DNA of 64,000 nt from Hahellaceae bacterium. Lineage in GTDB: Bacteria; Pseudomonadota; Gammaproteobacteria; Pseudomonadales; Oleiphilaceae. This document shows positions 36,632 to 44,093 of this stretch, in pieces. The translations under genes and the position numbers were made by a program. The stretch lies in assembly GCA_016716085.1 (NCBI GenBank), contig JADJWY010000008.1:124001-188000 (forward strand). Reading direction: 5' to 3'. Within the stretch, counting starts at the first letter, position 1. Every line of letters begins with the position of its first letter. Under the pieces are notes generated by a model. The model did no database searches and was not told where the DNA came from. It saw nothing but the letters and a program-made list of their open reading frames with translations.

Positions 36632-37789
36632 ATGGATATCAAAAAGCTCCGCGAAAACAAGCTGATTGTCGACAAGGTAGAGGAAGCCTTGCAGGCGGCG
36701 TATGCGTCCAATCAGGAATTCAACGCCGTGCTGGACGACGCAGAACCACTGGCTTTTATGAGCTTGCGAGATCCTGAGCACGAATATGCTTACCGCATCA
36801 GCGAGGTGCTGTACTGGGCGGACCGGGATGCTTACCTTGACGAGCTGGATCATTGGGACGGTCGTCGCCAAATCGATCAACACGAGGCCGCTATCGCGTT
36901 TATCAAGCATTCCGATCAAGAAGCGGTCTTTCGCGATCTGGTAGATGCTATTCGCCAGGGAAGGATCGCTCCATTTGTCGGCGCGGGTTTATCCAAAGCC
37001 TGCGGTTACCCGATGTGGGGTGAGGCACTACGCAAGATTGTTCAGAAGCTCGATGGACTGCCGGTGCAAGACATTGAACCCTTGATGGCAAAGTACGACT
37101 ACCTTCAGGCCGCACAAGTGTTGCATGAAGCCTCCGCTCAACAGGTCCAACATTTCATCAAGACGGAGTTTCGCCAAAGGGGTGCCATTAGTGGGCCTGT
37201 TACACTGCTGCCTAATCTTGCCAATGGCTGCATCGTCACAACGAACTTCGACACCGTTATTGAAGACCTATTTCGGAATACCGGTCAGCCGATGGATGGA
37301 TACATGCATGGCACTCAGGCTGGCAACAATTTCGTGCAGCGCCTGCTGCGTGGTGAGCGTTGTATCCTCAAGCTGCATGGCGACGCTGGGCAGCCAAACA
37401 CTCACGTGTTTACCCAGGCGCAATACCAAGCAGCTTACGGTGAGCCTCTGGCTTTCCAGAATCAGCTACCTAAGGCGCTGCGGCAAATATTCATCAGCAA
37501 CTCGCTATTGTTCTTGGGTTGCAGCCTGGAACAAGACAAAACACTTGACCTATTCAAGTCAGTCGTAGATGAAGATGCCTTTGAAATTCCGGATCATTTC
37601 GCTCTCCTTGGTGAGCCTACAAAAGCACCAGAGCGCGCTCAGAAGGAAGCACGCCTTCTTGGCCTGAAAGTCAGGCCACTCTGGTACGCAACACCATTGG
37701 ATGAAGAAGGCAGGCCAGATCATAGCTTGCTGGAACAAATTCTAAAGCTGGCCATTGCTGTGGCACGCAAGCAGGTGGTGTTTGAATGA
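36632..37789 (+). CDS. SIR2-like domain defence protein nested in the hsd operon
   Basis: A 385-residue protein whose ATG follows the hsdS stop with no gap. Residues 1-95 are an N-terminal helical region with no recognised family. Residues about 100-370 are a SIR2-like NAD-binding fold: PFVGAGLSKACGYPMW (GAG at 117-119), TTNFDTVIEDLF (203-214) with the Asn/Asp pair, and LKLHGD with the catalytic-type His249. SIR2 domains in Thoeris, DSR, Avs and prokaryotic Argonaute systems deplete NAD to stop phage growth. A similar abortive role, triggered when restriction fails, is inferred. There is no membrane segment. It overlaps the next small ORF (ATGA). Confidence 0.82.
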   Translation: MDIKKLRENKLIVDKVEEALQAAYASNQEFNAVLDDAEPLAFMSLRDPEHEYAYRISEVLYWADRDAYLDELDHWDGRRQIDQHEAAIAFIKHSDQEAVFRDLVDAIRQGRIAPFVGAGLSKACGYPMWGEALRKIVQKLDGLPVQDIEPLMAKYDYLQAAQVLHEASAQQVQHFIKTEFRQRGAISGPVTLLPNLANGCIVTTNFDTVIEDLFRNTGQPMDGYMHGTQAGNNFVQRLLRGERCILKLHGDAGQPNTHVFTQAQYQAAYGEPLAFQNQLPKALRQIFISNSLLFLGCSLEQDKTLDLFKSVVDEDAFEIPDHFALLGEPTKAPERAQKEARLLGLKVRPLWYATPLDEEGRPDHSLLEQILKLAIAVARKQVVFE

Positions 37790-37932
37790 CAACTATCCAT
37801 GCTCTAGCATTCGAATATTTACACTTAACCGAATTCAGATCGTCGAAACAGGAAGTGCTCGCTTTCAACTACATTAGTTGTAGTGAGTTCACGATTGTCG
37901 ATGCATTAGCTAAAAACATTTCAGAAAATTGA
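37786..37932 (+). CDS. Small ORF (48 codons) overlapping the SIR2 gene stop
   Basis: The SIR2 gene ends in GAATGA, and the ATG inside that string opens a 48-codon frame that runs to TGA at 37932. The product starts MTTIHALAFEYLHLTEFRSS and ends DALAKNISEN. No family is recognised. The ATGA junction is the same coupling used elsewhere in this operon. It could be a small partner or inhibitor of the SIR2 protein, or a 5' remnant of a larger gene. The short length makes chance possible. Confidence 0.35.
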   Translation: MTTIHALAFEYLHLTEFRSSKQEVLAFNYISCSEFTIVDALAKNISEN

Positions 37933-37981
37933 TTTTTAAGCTGCTGGTGATTCTGTGGTCATCAGATATGAGAGAAATGAA

Positions 37982-38995
37982 ATGATTAATCGGATTACAC
38001 TAGATAACTTTGGCCCTCTTACACGCATAGACTGGTCAACGCTAGGAAAAATAAACCTTGTTATTGGCGGCAATGGCTGTGGAAAAACGTTTTTGCTTAA
38101 AGCTATCTATAGCAGCTTGCGCACGCTTGAGGATTACAAACGCGGAAATGAACAAAGAACCGCATCAGAGATTTTAACAGAGAAGCTATATTGGACGTTT
38201 CAGGCTGAGAAAATAGGTGACCTCGTCAGCAAGGGTGCAGACTATCCATTGTCGAGCACATTGAATATTGATCAGAAGCAGTTCACTTATAGTTACGGAA
38301 GAGATACAACAAAACAAATATCGAGTCTTGAGAATCATGTTCCCCCGCGCATCAGCAATTCGGTTTTTTTGCCAGCGAAGGAAGTCTTATCACTGCATCA
38401 GGTTATATTGAAATCTCGTGAACAGGACAAGGTTTTCGGATTTGATGACACCTATTACGACTTGGCGAAGGCATTACGCATATCACCGAGCAAAGGCAAG
38501 AACTTCAGAGAATTCGCTCAATCACGCACACAGTTGGAGGAGATTCTTGGGGGCGTGGTCGAGTTTGATGAAGCTTCAGGACGCTGGTTATTTGTCAAAG
38601 GCCGACATAAGTTTCCTATAGGTGTCACTGCGGAAGGCATCAAAAAAATTGCTATTCTAGACACGCTGCTGGGCAACCGTTATCTGGATACCAACTCTGT
38701 GGTGTTGATTGATGAACCTGAATCGGCATTGCACCCGATGGCTATCTCAAAGCTGCTGGATATTGTGGCAATGTTGGCTGATCGGGGGATTCAGTTCTTT
38801 ATGGCCAGTCATTCCTATTTTGTGGTGAAGAAGTTATATCTGATCGCTCAAGAAAAGGGCTGGTCCATTCCTGTTATTTCCGAAACTAATAACACTTGGG
38901 TTTGTGATGATCTGAAAATGGGCATGCCAGATAACCCAATAATTGCCGAATCGATTCGCCTCTATCAGCAGGAAGTGGAGTTGGCACTGAAATGA
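37982..38995 (+). CDS. AAA family ATPase (OLD/ABC-like) nested in the hsd operon
   Basis: About 337 residues from MINRITLDNFGPLTRIDW. Walker A is GGNGCGKT at residues 29-36, Walker B is SVVLIDEPESALHP near 240, and a histidine switch-like ASHSYFVVKKL follows. This is the AAA_15/AAA_21 SMC-like ATPase class found in OLD, Septu, PARIS, Gabija-related and retron effector systems. The GAGAGAAATGA context gives a ribosome site for the ATG at 37982; an upstream in-frame ATG at 37955 lacks one. GC is low: I count 51 G/C of 120 in 38101-38220. The last codons overlap the next gene by ATGA, so the two are probably one functional pair. Confidence 0.85.
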   Translation: MINRITLDNFGPLTRIDWSTLGKINLVIGGNGCGKTFLLKAIYSSLRTLEDYKRGNEQRTASEILTEKLYWTFQAEKIGDLVSKGADYPLSSTLNIDQKQFTYSYGRDTTKQISSLENHVPPRISNSVFLPAKEVLSLHQVILKSREQDKVFGFDDTYYDLAKALRISPSKGKNFREFAQSRTQLEEILGGVVEFDEASGRWLFVKGRHKFPIGVTAEGIKKIAILDTLLGNRYLDTNSVVLIDEPESALHPMAISKLLDIVAMLADRGIQFFMASHSYFVVKKLYLIAQEKGWSIPVISETNNTWVCDDLKMGMPDNPIIAESIRLYQQEVELALK

Positions 38996-39534
38996 CCACG
39001 GAAGCCATCAATGAATCTGGTATGACGTTTGGCCCTTATCAGGCTGGGCAGTGCTTCTACATCGAGAAAAGCGCTTGCTACGCGAAGGTGGGGAAAGGCG
39101 TACAGATGGCCGAATTCTTGCTGCTGAAACAGCAGCAACAAGGGCCAACAGTCTGGGTGGTCGAAGCCAAGTCCAGCAGCCCAAGGCCAGAGACGCAACT
39201 CAACTTCGCTGATTTCATCGACGAAATCCGTACCAAACTCACAAACGCTTTTCTGTTGGCAGTTGCGGCGAGGCTGCAACGTCATCCGGCTGCAGAGGAC
39301 GAACTGCCAGATACCTTCAAAACGCTCGATTTACAAACACGGGGGTTTCGCTTCGTGCTGGTTATCAACGGGCACAAGCTGGAGTGGCTGGAGCCGCTGC
39401 AAAGTGCAATGGTGCAGGCATTGAAGCCAATCGTGAAAACGTGGGCACTCCCTGCGACTTCCGTAGCGGTATTAAATCATGAACTGGCGCAACGGCATGG
39501 CTTGATTCTGCCGGCGGCAGGTACCGCATCATGA
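38992..39534 (+). CDS. Unrecognised 180-residue partner of the AAA ATPase, PD-(D/E)xK-like
   Basis: The ATG overlaps the ATPase stop (ATGA), and its own stop overlaps the hsdR start. The N-terminal half reads GPYQAGQCFYIEKSACY, KVGKGVQMAEFLLLKQ, then VWVVEAKSSSPRPETQ. An acidic residue in one strand (Glu41) followed by E-A-K (58-60) in the next is the arrangement of PD-(D/E)xK nuclease cores, preceded by a helix with Glu25. A helical stretch follows with FIDEIRTKLTNAFLLAVAAR. I know no named family. A nuclease or DNA-binding effector driven by the ATPase is the best guess. Confidence 0.6.
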   Translation: MTTEAINESGMTFGPYQAGQCFYIEKSACYAKVGKGVQMAEFLLLKQQQQGPTVWVVEAKSSSPRPETQLNFADFIDEIRTKLTNAFLLAVAARLQRHPAAEDELPDTFKTLDLQTRGFRFVLVINGHKLEWLEPLQSAMVQALKPIVKTWALPATSVAVLNHELAQRHGLILPAAGTAS

Positions 39535-42500
39535 TGAACGAGCGACAACTCGAAGACCTGTGCGTCGTCTGGTTTCAGGACACCGGCTGGCGGTTTGTGC
39601 ATGGTCCGGACATTGCCCCCGAGGGCATGAACCCAGAACGTGCAGACTATCGGGAGGTAATCCTGCACGACCGGCTGCTGGCGGCCCTGGCGCGCATTAA
39701 CCCCCATATTCCGGCGGCGTCGCTGGAACAAGCGCTGCACACTGTGCAAACCATCAGCGAGCCGCAGGCTGTGGTACGCAACCGCCGCTTTCACCGGCTG
39801 CTGCTCTCGGGTGTAGCGGTAGAGTTTTCGGTGGGTGATGAAAAGAAAACGGATCTGGTGCACCTGATCGACTTTGCCAATCCAAAGCACAACGAATTTT
39901 TGGTCATCAACCAGTTCACGGTTACCGGCACCAAACAACCCCGGCGGCCTGATCTGGTGGCCTTCATCAACGGCCTGCCGCTGGCGGTGATCGAGCTGAA
40001 GAACCCCGCCAACGAGCAGACGGATGTGTGGGACGCCTTCAATCAGCTGCAAACCTACAAGGACGAAATCAGCGACCTGTTCAACAGTAACGAGGCTTTA
40101 GTGGTCAGCGATGGCTGGACGGCGCGGGTGGGCTCGCTCACTGCCAATGCCGAGCGCATGCTGCCCTGGCGCACGATTGCCAACGAAGACGACCGGCCCC
40201 GCCTGCAACTGGAACTGGAAACCATGGTGCGCGGCTTCTTCGCACCTGAATTGTTCCTCGATTACATCCGCCACTTCGTTCTGTTCGAGCAGGATAGTGA
40301 TGCCGTCATTAAAAAGATTGCCGGGTATCACCAGTTTCACGCGGTGCGCGAAGCGGTGCGTGCCACCGTGATTGCCGCCAGTTCACCTGACAAGAACATG
40401 CTGGAGGTACATGAACAGCGCGCAACTTATGGCAAGGAAGTAAAACCGGGCTCACGCAAAGCGGGCGTGGTGTGGCACACCCAAGGTTCGGGGAAAAGCA
40501 TCACCATGGCCTGCTACGCGGGCAAACTGCTGCAACAGCCGGAGATGAAAAATCCTACCTTGGTTGTAGTGACCGACCGCAACGATCTGGATGGCCAGCT
40601 GTTTGCCACTTTCTGCGCCGCAAGCGATTTGCTTAAGACAACGCCGTTACAAGCCGGTAGCCGCGACGAATTGCGCGAAATGCTGGCCTCACGCCAGGCT
40701 GGCGGTATCATCTTCACCACGGTACAAAAATTTGCCCTGATGGAAAATGAAGAGGAACACCCGCTGCTGTCTGATCGCGCCAACATTGTCGTGATTTCCG
40801 ACGAGGCACACCGCAGCCAGTACGGCACAAAAGGACGCCTGGACGAGAAGTCCGGCAAGTATGTGTTCGGCTTTGCCAAGCACCTGCGCGATGCGCTGAA
40901 GAACGCTACATTTATCGGCTTCACCGGAACGCCCATTGCGTTGGAGGATAAGGACACTCGCGCCGTGTTCGGCGAATACGTCAGCATCTATGACATTCAG
41001 GATGCCGTGGATGATGGCGCAACAGTGCCCATCTTTTATGAAAGCCGCCTAGCCAAGCTGGATGTGAATCAATCTGAGATTGATAAGCTCAACGAGCAAG
41101 TCGATGAGGTGGTGGAGGACGAAGAGGACATCGCCAGTCGCGAGAAAACCAAAAGTGAGTGGGCAGCACTGGAAAAACTGGTGGGTGCCAAGCCACGACT
41201 GGAGCAGGTGGCCAAAGATCTGGTCGAGCACTTCGATATTCGCAGTGCTGCGCTGGATGGTAAGGCTATGATCGTGTGTATGAGCCGTGACATCTGCGCT
41301 CAGCTTTACAAGGCCATTGTCGCTCAGCGGCCCGACTGGCATGACAATGATCCCGAAAAGGGTGCCATCAAAGTGGTGATGACAGGCTCGGCTGCAGACA
41401 AGGAATTGTTACAACCGCACCTGTATAGCAAGAAAGTGAAGAAGCGGTTGGAAAATCGCTTCAAGGATGCCAAAGACCCATTAAAGCTGGTGATCGTGCG
41501 CGACATGTGGCTGACCGGCTTTGATGCTCCGTGCTGCCACACCATGTATGTGGACAAGCCCATGAAGGGCCACAACCTGATGCAGGCCATTGCGCGGGTC
41601 AACCGGGTATTCAAGAACAAGCCGGGCGGCTTGGTGGTGGATTACATCGGTATCGCCAATGAACTGAAGGCAGCACTTAAGACCTATACCGACGCCAAAG
41701 GCAAAGGCGACCCCACACACAACGCTACAGAAGCCTTGGCAGTGTTGCTGGAGAAGATGGACATCGTGCGGGGCATGATGCAGGGTTGCGATTACAAGGG
41801 CTTTGAGACCAAGGCTGCCTCATTGATAGTACCCTGTGCCAACCACCTGCTGGGTTTAAAGGATGGCAAACAGCGTTTCCTCGACACGATGCTTGCAGTA
41901 GCCAAGGCCTATTCGCTGTGCGGCACGCTGGATGAAGCGGCTGCGCTGCGCAAGGAGATCGCTTTCTTCTCAGCCATAAAAGCGGCCATCTCAAAATTTA
42001 CGACAGTGGACAAGAAGCGCTCCACAGAAGAGAAAAACAGCGCACTCAAGCAAATCTTGGATAACGCCATTGTCGCGGATGGCGTAGCGGACATTTTCGC
42101 GCTGGCAGGCTTGGACAAGCCCAACATTGGGCTGCTTTCGGACGAGTTCCTCGAAGATGTACGCCAGATGAAAAGCCGCAATCTGGCAGTCGAGTTGCTG
42201 GAGAAGCTATTGCGGGATGAGATCAAATCGCGTGCGCGCATTAATGTAGTACAGGAGAAGAATTACGGCGAGAGGCTTTTGGAGACACTCCGCAAATACC
42301 ACAACCGCGCCATTGAAACGGCCCAGGTCATCGAGGAGCTGATCCAGATGGCCAAAGATTTTCAAGCTGTACTGGAGCGCGAAGCGGCGCTGGGCTTGGG
42401 GCCCGATGAGATCGCCTTCTATGACGCACTAGCAAACAACGAGAGCGCTGTGCGCGAACTGGGCGATGAAGTCCTGAAAAAAATTGCTATAGAAATTACG

Positions 42501-42680
42501 GAAAAGCTCAGGTCCAGCACAACCGTGGACTGGCAAGTGAGAGAGAGCGTACGAGCACGGCTGCGCATCTTGGTGCGGCGGTGTTTACAGAAGTGGAAGT
42601 ATCCACCTGATCAGCAGATTGAAGCGGTGGAGTTGTTGCTAAAACAGGCTGAAACGCTATCGAACGAGTGGTCGAAGTAG
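39531..42680 (+). CDS. hsdR: Type I restriction-modification endonuclease/translocase subunit
   Basis: A complete 1049-residue HsdR. The N-terminal PD-(D/E)xK nuclease has RRPDLVAFINGLPLAVIELK. The superfamily-2 translocase follows, with Walker A VVWHTQGSGKSITMACYAGK, DEAH-type Walker B VVISDEAHRSQYG, motif III FIGFTGTPI and late motifs DMWLTGFDAPCCHTMYVDKP and QAIARVNRVFKNKPGG. The C-terminal helical region binds the methylase core. It cuts incoming DNA lacking HsdM methylation after ATP-driven translocation. It is separated from hsdS by the SIR2/ATPase cassette but overlaps the last cassette gene by 4 bases, so all seven genes probably share one transcript. Confidence 0.96.
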   Translation: MMNERQLEDLCVVWFQDTGWRFVHGPDIAPEGMNPERADYREVILHDRLLAALARINPHIPAASLEQALHTVQTISEPQAVVRNRRFHRLLLSGVAVEFSVGDEKKTDLVHLIDFANPKHNEFLVINQFTVTGTKQPRRPDLVAFINGLPLAVIELKNPANEQTDVWDAFNQLQTYKDEISDLFNSNEALVVSDGWTARVGSLTANAERMLPWRTIANEDDRPRLQLELETMVRGFFAPELFLDYIRHFVLFEQDSDAVIKKIAGYHQFHAVREAVRATVIAASSPDKNMLEVHEQRATYGKEVKPGSRKAGVVWHTQGSGKSITMACYAGKLLQQPEMKNPTLVVVTDRNDLDGQLFATFCAASDLLKTTPLQAGSRDELREMLASRQAGGIIFTTVQKFALMENEEEHPLLSDRANIVVISDEAHRSQYGTKGRLDEKSGKYVFGFAKHLRDALKNATFIGFTGTPIALEDKDTRAVFGEYVSIYDIQDAVDDGATVPIFYESRLAKLDVNQSEIDKLNEQVDEVVEDEEDIASREKTKSEWAALEKLVGAKPRLEQVAKDLVEHFDIRSAALDGKAMIVCMSRDICAQLYKAIVAQRPDWHDNDPEKGAIKVVMTGSAADKELLQPHLYSKKVKKRLENRFKDAKDPLKLVIVRDMWLTGFDAPCCHTMYVDKPMKGHNLMQAIARVNRVFKNKPGGLVVDYIGIANELKAALKTYTDAKGKGDPTHNATEALAVLLEKMDIVRGMMQGCDYKGFETKAASLIVPCANHLLGLKDGKQRFLDTMLAVAKAYSLCGTLDEAAALRKEIAFFSAIKAAISKFTTVDKKRSTEEKNSALKQILDNAIVADGVADIFALAGLDKPNIGLLSDEFLEDVRQMKSRNLAVELLEKLLRDEIKSRARINVVQEKNYGERLLETLRKYHNRAIETAQVIEELIQMAKDFQAVLEREAALGLGPDEIAFYDALANNESAVRELGDEVLKKIAIEITEKLRSSTTVDWQVRESVRARLRILVRRCLQKWKYPPDQQIEAVELLLKQAETLSNEWSK

Positions 42681-42863
42681 GTGTTAAGGTGTAGGCTTCC
42701 AGAGTGTCCTTCCTATGCCGATTGGTATAGCACCTACTGCAATTTCCCGACCGTCCTTTCGACACAAAAACGCCACCAGTGCACGCTCGTGCGTAGGAGG
42801 CGGCTCAAAATTGTCAAATGAGAAAGTTGGACCCGCAAGGGGAAAGGTTAAAAAGGACTTTAC
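42681..42863. other. Spacer between hsdR and the tRNA 3' end, no gene found
   Basis: About 180 bases downstream of hsdR with no supported ORF, RNA gene or clear terminator. Small open frames here (for example 42715-42903) have no recognisable content and run into homopolymer sequence. Confidence 0.5.
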
Positions 42864-43031
42864 TGGCGCGCCCGAGAGGGGGAGCCGTAAAAATTGCGCA
42901 TAGGCGTAACCTCAGCTTTCTAGGACCGAAATCCGAAAGGGGGGGGGCGGGGGGGGGGGGCCCAAGGGAAGCAACCCCCCCCCCCCTTTGCCTCCGGAGG
43001 GCAACGCTCTATCCAGCTGAGCTACGGGCGC
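42864..43031 (-). tRNA. tRNA-Arg (anticodon CCG), interrupted in the T arm
   Basis: The minus strand from 43031 reads GCGCCCGTAGCTCAGCTGGA, continues with the D arm, then the anticodon stem TTGCC/GGCAA around loop CTCCGGA (anticodon CCG), to about 42985. The expected T arm does not follow; homopolymer-rich sequence does. The matching 3' acceptor strand CGGGCGC, discriminator G and CCA are found at 42874-42864 and pair perfectly with the 5' acceptor strand. About 100 bases thus replace the roughly 20-base T arm. As written the gene cannot give a normal tRNA. Corrupt sequence is the leading explanation; an insertion is the alternative. The 3' end points toward the defence island, as expected for an island attachment site. 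Confidence 0.7.
42936..42987. repeat. Homopolymer-rich block inside the tRNA-Arg gene
   Basis: The block contains a run of nine G, one C, a run of twelve G, then CCCAAGGGAAGCAA and a run of twelve C directly abutting the tRNA anticodon arm. This has no coding or structural reading. It looks like low-quality sequence or a forced gap closure. Confidence 0.7.
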
Positions 43032-43151
43032 ATCCGGGCAGAATAATAACAACTTCGCCAAGGAAATAAAGCAAAAAATCGACGCCTCTGCGAATTGCCC
43101 TACGCAGGCGACGGCAGCATGACGCGGCGCTTTACTCTACACTTCTTGTAA

Positions 43152-44093
43152 ATGCGTCGTGGAGCAGAGTGCGTGCTAGTCCGAGAAGTCATGAAAGCCG
43201 AACAGGCAACCGTCACAAAAGACTGTCCCATTCATCAGGCCCTCAGCATCATGGTGGACGAAGGGGCATCGTGTCTCGTTGTGACCGAGCATGGGCGCCC
43301 CAAGGGAATCGTGACAGAAAAAGATGTCGTGCGCATTTTTGCGAAGTGTTTGGGCGATGAGACCTTACCCGGAATGCCGGTCAGTATGCTGATGACGCCG
43401 TCGCCGATTTGTATTGATCTCGATGCCACCTGCCGTTCAGCCCTGATTTTTTCAAGAAGTCTTAAAGTGCGTCACTTACCCGTGGTCGATTCTGAAGGAC
43501 GTCTGTGTGGCCTGGTGACGCAAAATCATTTGCTCGATGCGTACGCTCGCCTCATCGATGAAAACGCGGAACTATCCCAAAGCCTGGAGACCCTGCGGGA
43601 GCTGTCCCTGGAAGATCCCCTGATGCGCATCGGTAACCGCCGCGCAATGGAAGTGGCGCTGGCCAGTGCCGAAGCAGAGTTTCGTCGTTGTGATCGACCC
43701 TACAGCGTTGCCTTGATTGATATTGATCACTTCAAGTGCTTTAACGACACCTATGGCCATCCGGCCGGTGACAAAGCACTCAAGGATGTGGCCGAACAGA
43801 TCAAGCGGCGTTTGAGAAAAAGTGATCATTTATTTCGCTACGGTGGCGAAGAATTATTGGTATTGATGCTGAACACCGGCGTCACGGCTGCAGAACGTGC
43901 GGGGGAGCGCATCCGGGAAGGGGTTAGTCAGCTGGCAATCCCGAACGAAAAAACGGAGCGGGGGATTTTGACGATCAGCGTTGGTGTTGCGAGCCACCCG
44001 GCAGATTGCTGGGGGGATCTGGTCGGCCATGCGGATAAGGCGCTTTACCGCGCTAAAGTTGGTGGGCGAAATCGTACGGAGTCGGCTCAATGA
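43152..44093 (+). CDS. CBS-pair regulated diguanylate cyclase
   Basis: A 313-residue cytoplasmic protein. Two CBS domains (about 8-60 and 76-130; VREVMKAEQATVTKDCPIHQ, GIVTEKDVVRIFAK, MLMTPSPICI, VRHLPVVDSEGRLCG) form a nucleotide-sensing module. A GGDEF domain follows (about 150-305) with DIDHFKCFNDTYGHPAGDKA, the active-site loop RYGGEELLV, and an RxxD inhibitory site (RKSD) five residues before it. It would make cyclic di-GMP from two GTP under control of adenine nucleotides and with product inhibition. The start codon is uncertain, because no good ribosome site is seen and the N-terminal ten residues are poor. It overlaps the serine hydrolase gene (ATGA). Confidence 0.93.
   Translation: MRRGAECVLVREVMKAEQATVTKDCPIHQALSIMVDEGASCLVVTEHGRPKGIVTEKDVVRIFAKCLGDETLPGMPVSMLMTPSPICIDLDATCRSALIFSRSLKVRHLPVVDSEGRLCGLVTQNHLLDAYARLIDENAELSQSLETLRELSLEDPLMRIGNRRAMEVALASAEAEFRRCDRPYSVALIDIDHFKCFNDTYGHPAGDKALKDVAEQIKRRLRKSDHLFRYGGEELLVLMLNTGVTAAERAGERIREGVSQLAIPNEKTERGILTISVGVASHPADCWGDLVGHADKALYRAKVGGRNRTESAQ

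Noticed and set aside
37982..39534. PARIS (AriA-AriB) system
   Set aside because: The ATPase class fits, but the partner is only 180 residues and shows no DUF4435/TOPRIM signature, so the pair is left unnamed.
31800..43000. Insertion sequences or an intact integrase explaining the island
   Set aside because: No transposase or complete recombinase frame, and no terminal inverted repeats with target duplications, were found; only a short arm-domain-like remnant is visible.
42864..43031. Genuine intron in tRNA-Arg
   Set aside because: Bacterial tRNA introns are group I introns in the anticodon loop; here the break is in the T arm, is about 100 bases long and is dominated by homopolymers.
42715..43069. 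Small open frames between hsdR and the CBS-GGDEF gene
   Set aside because: They cross the split tRNA and poly-G/poly-C block and encode low-complexity Arg/Gly/Pro-rich peptides.
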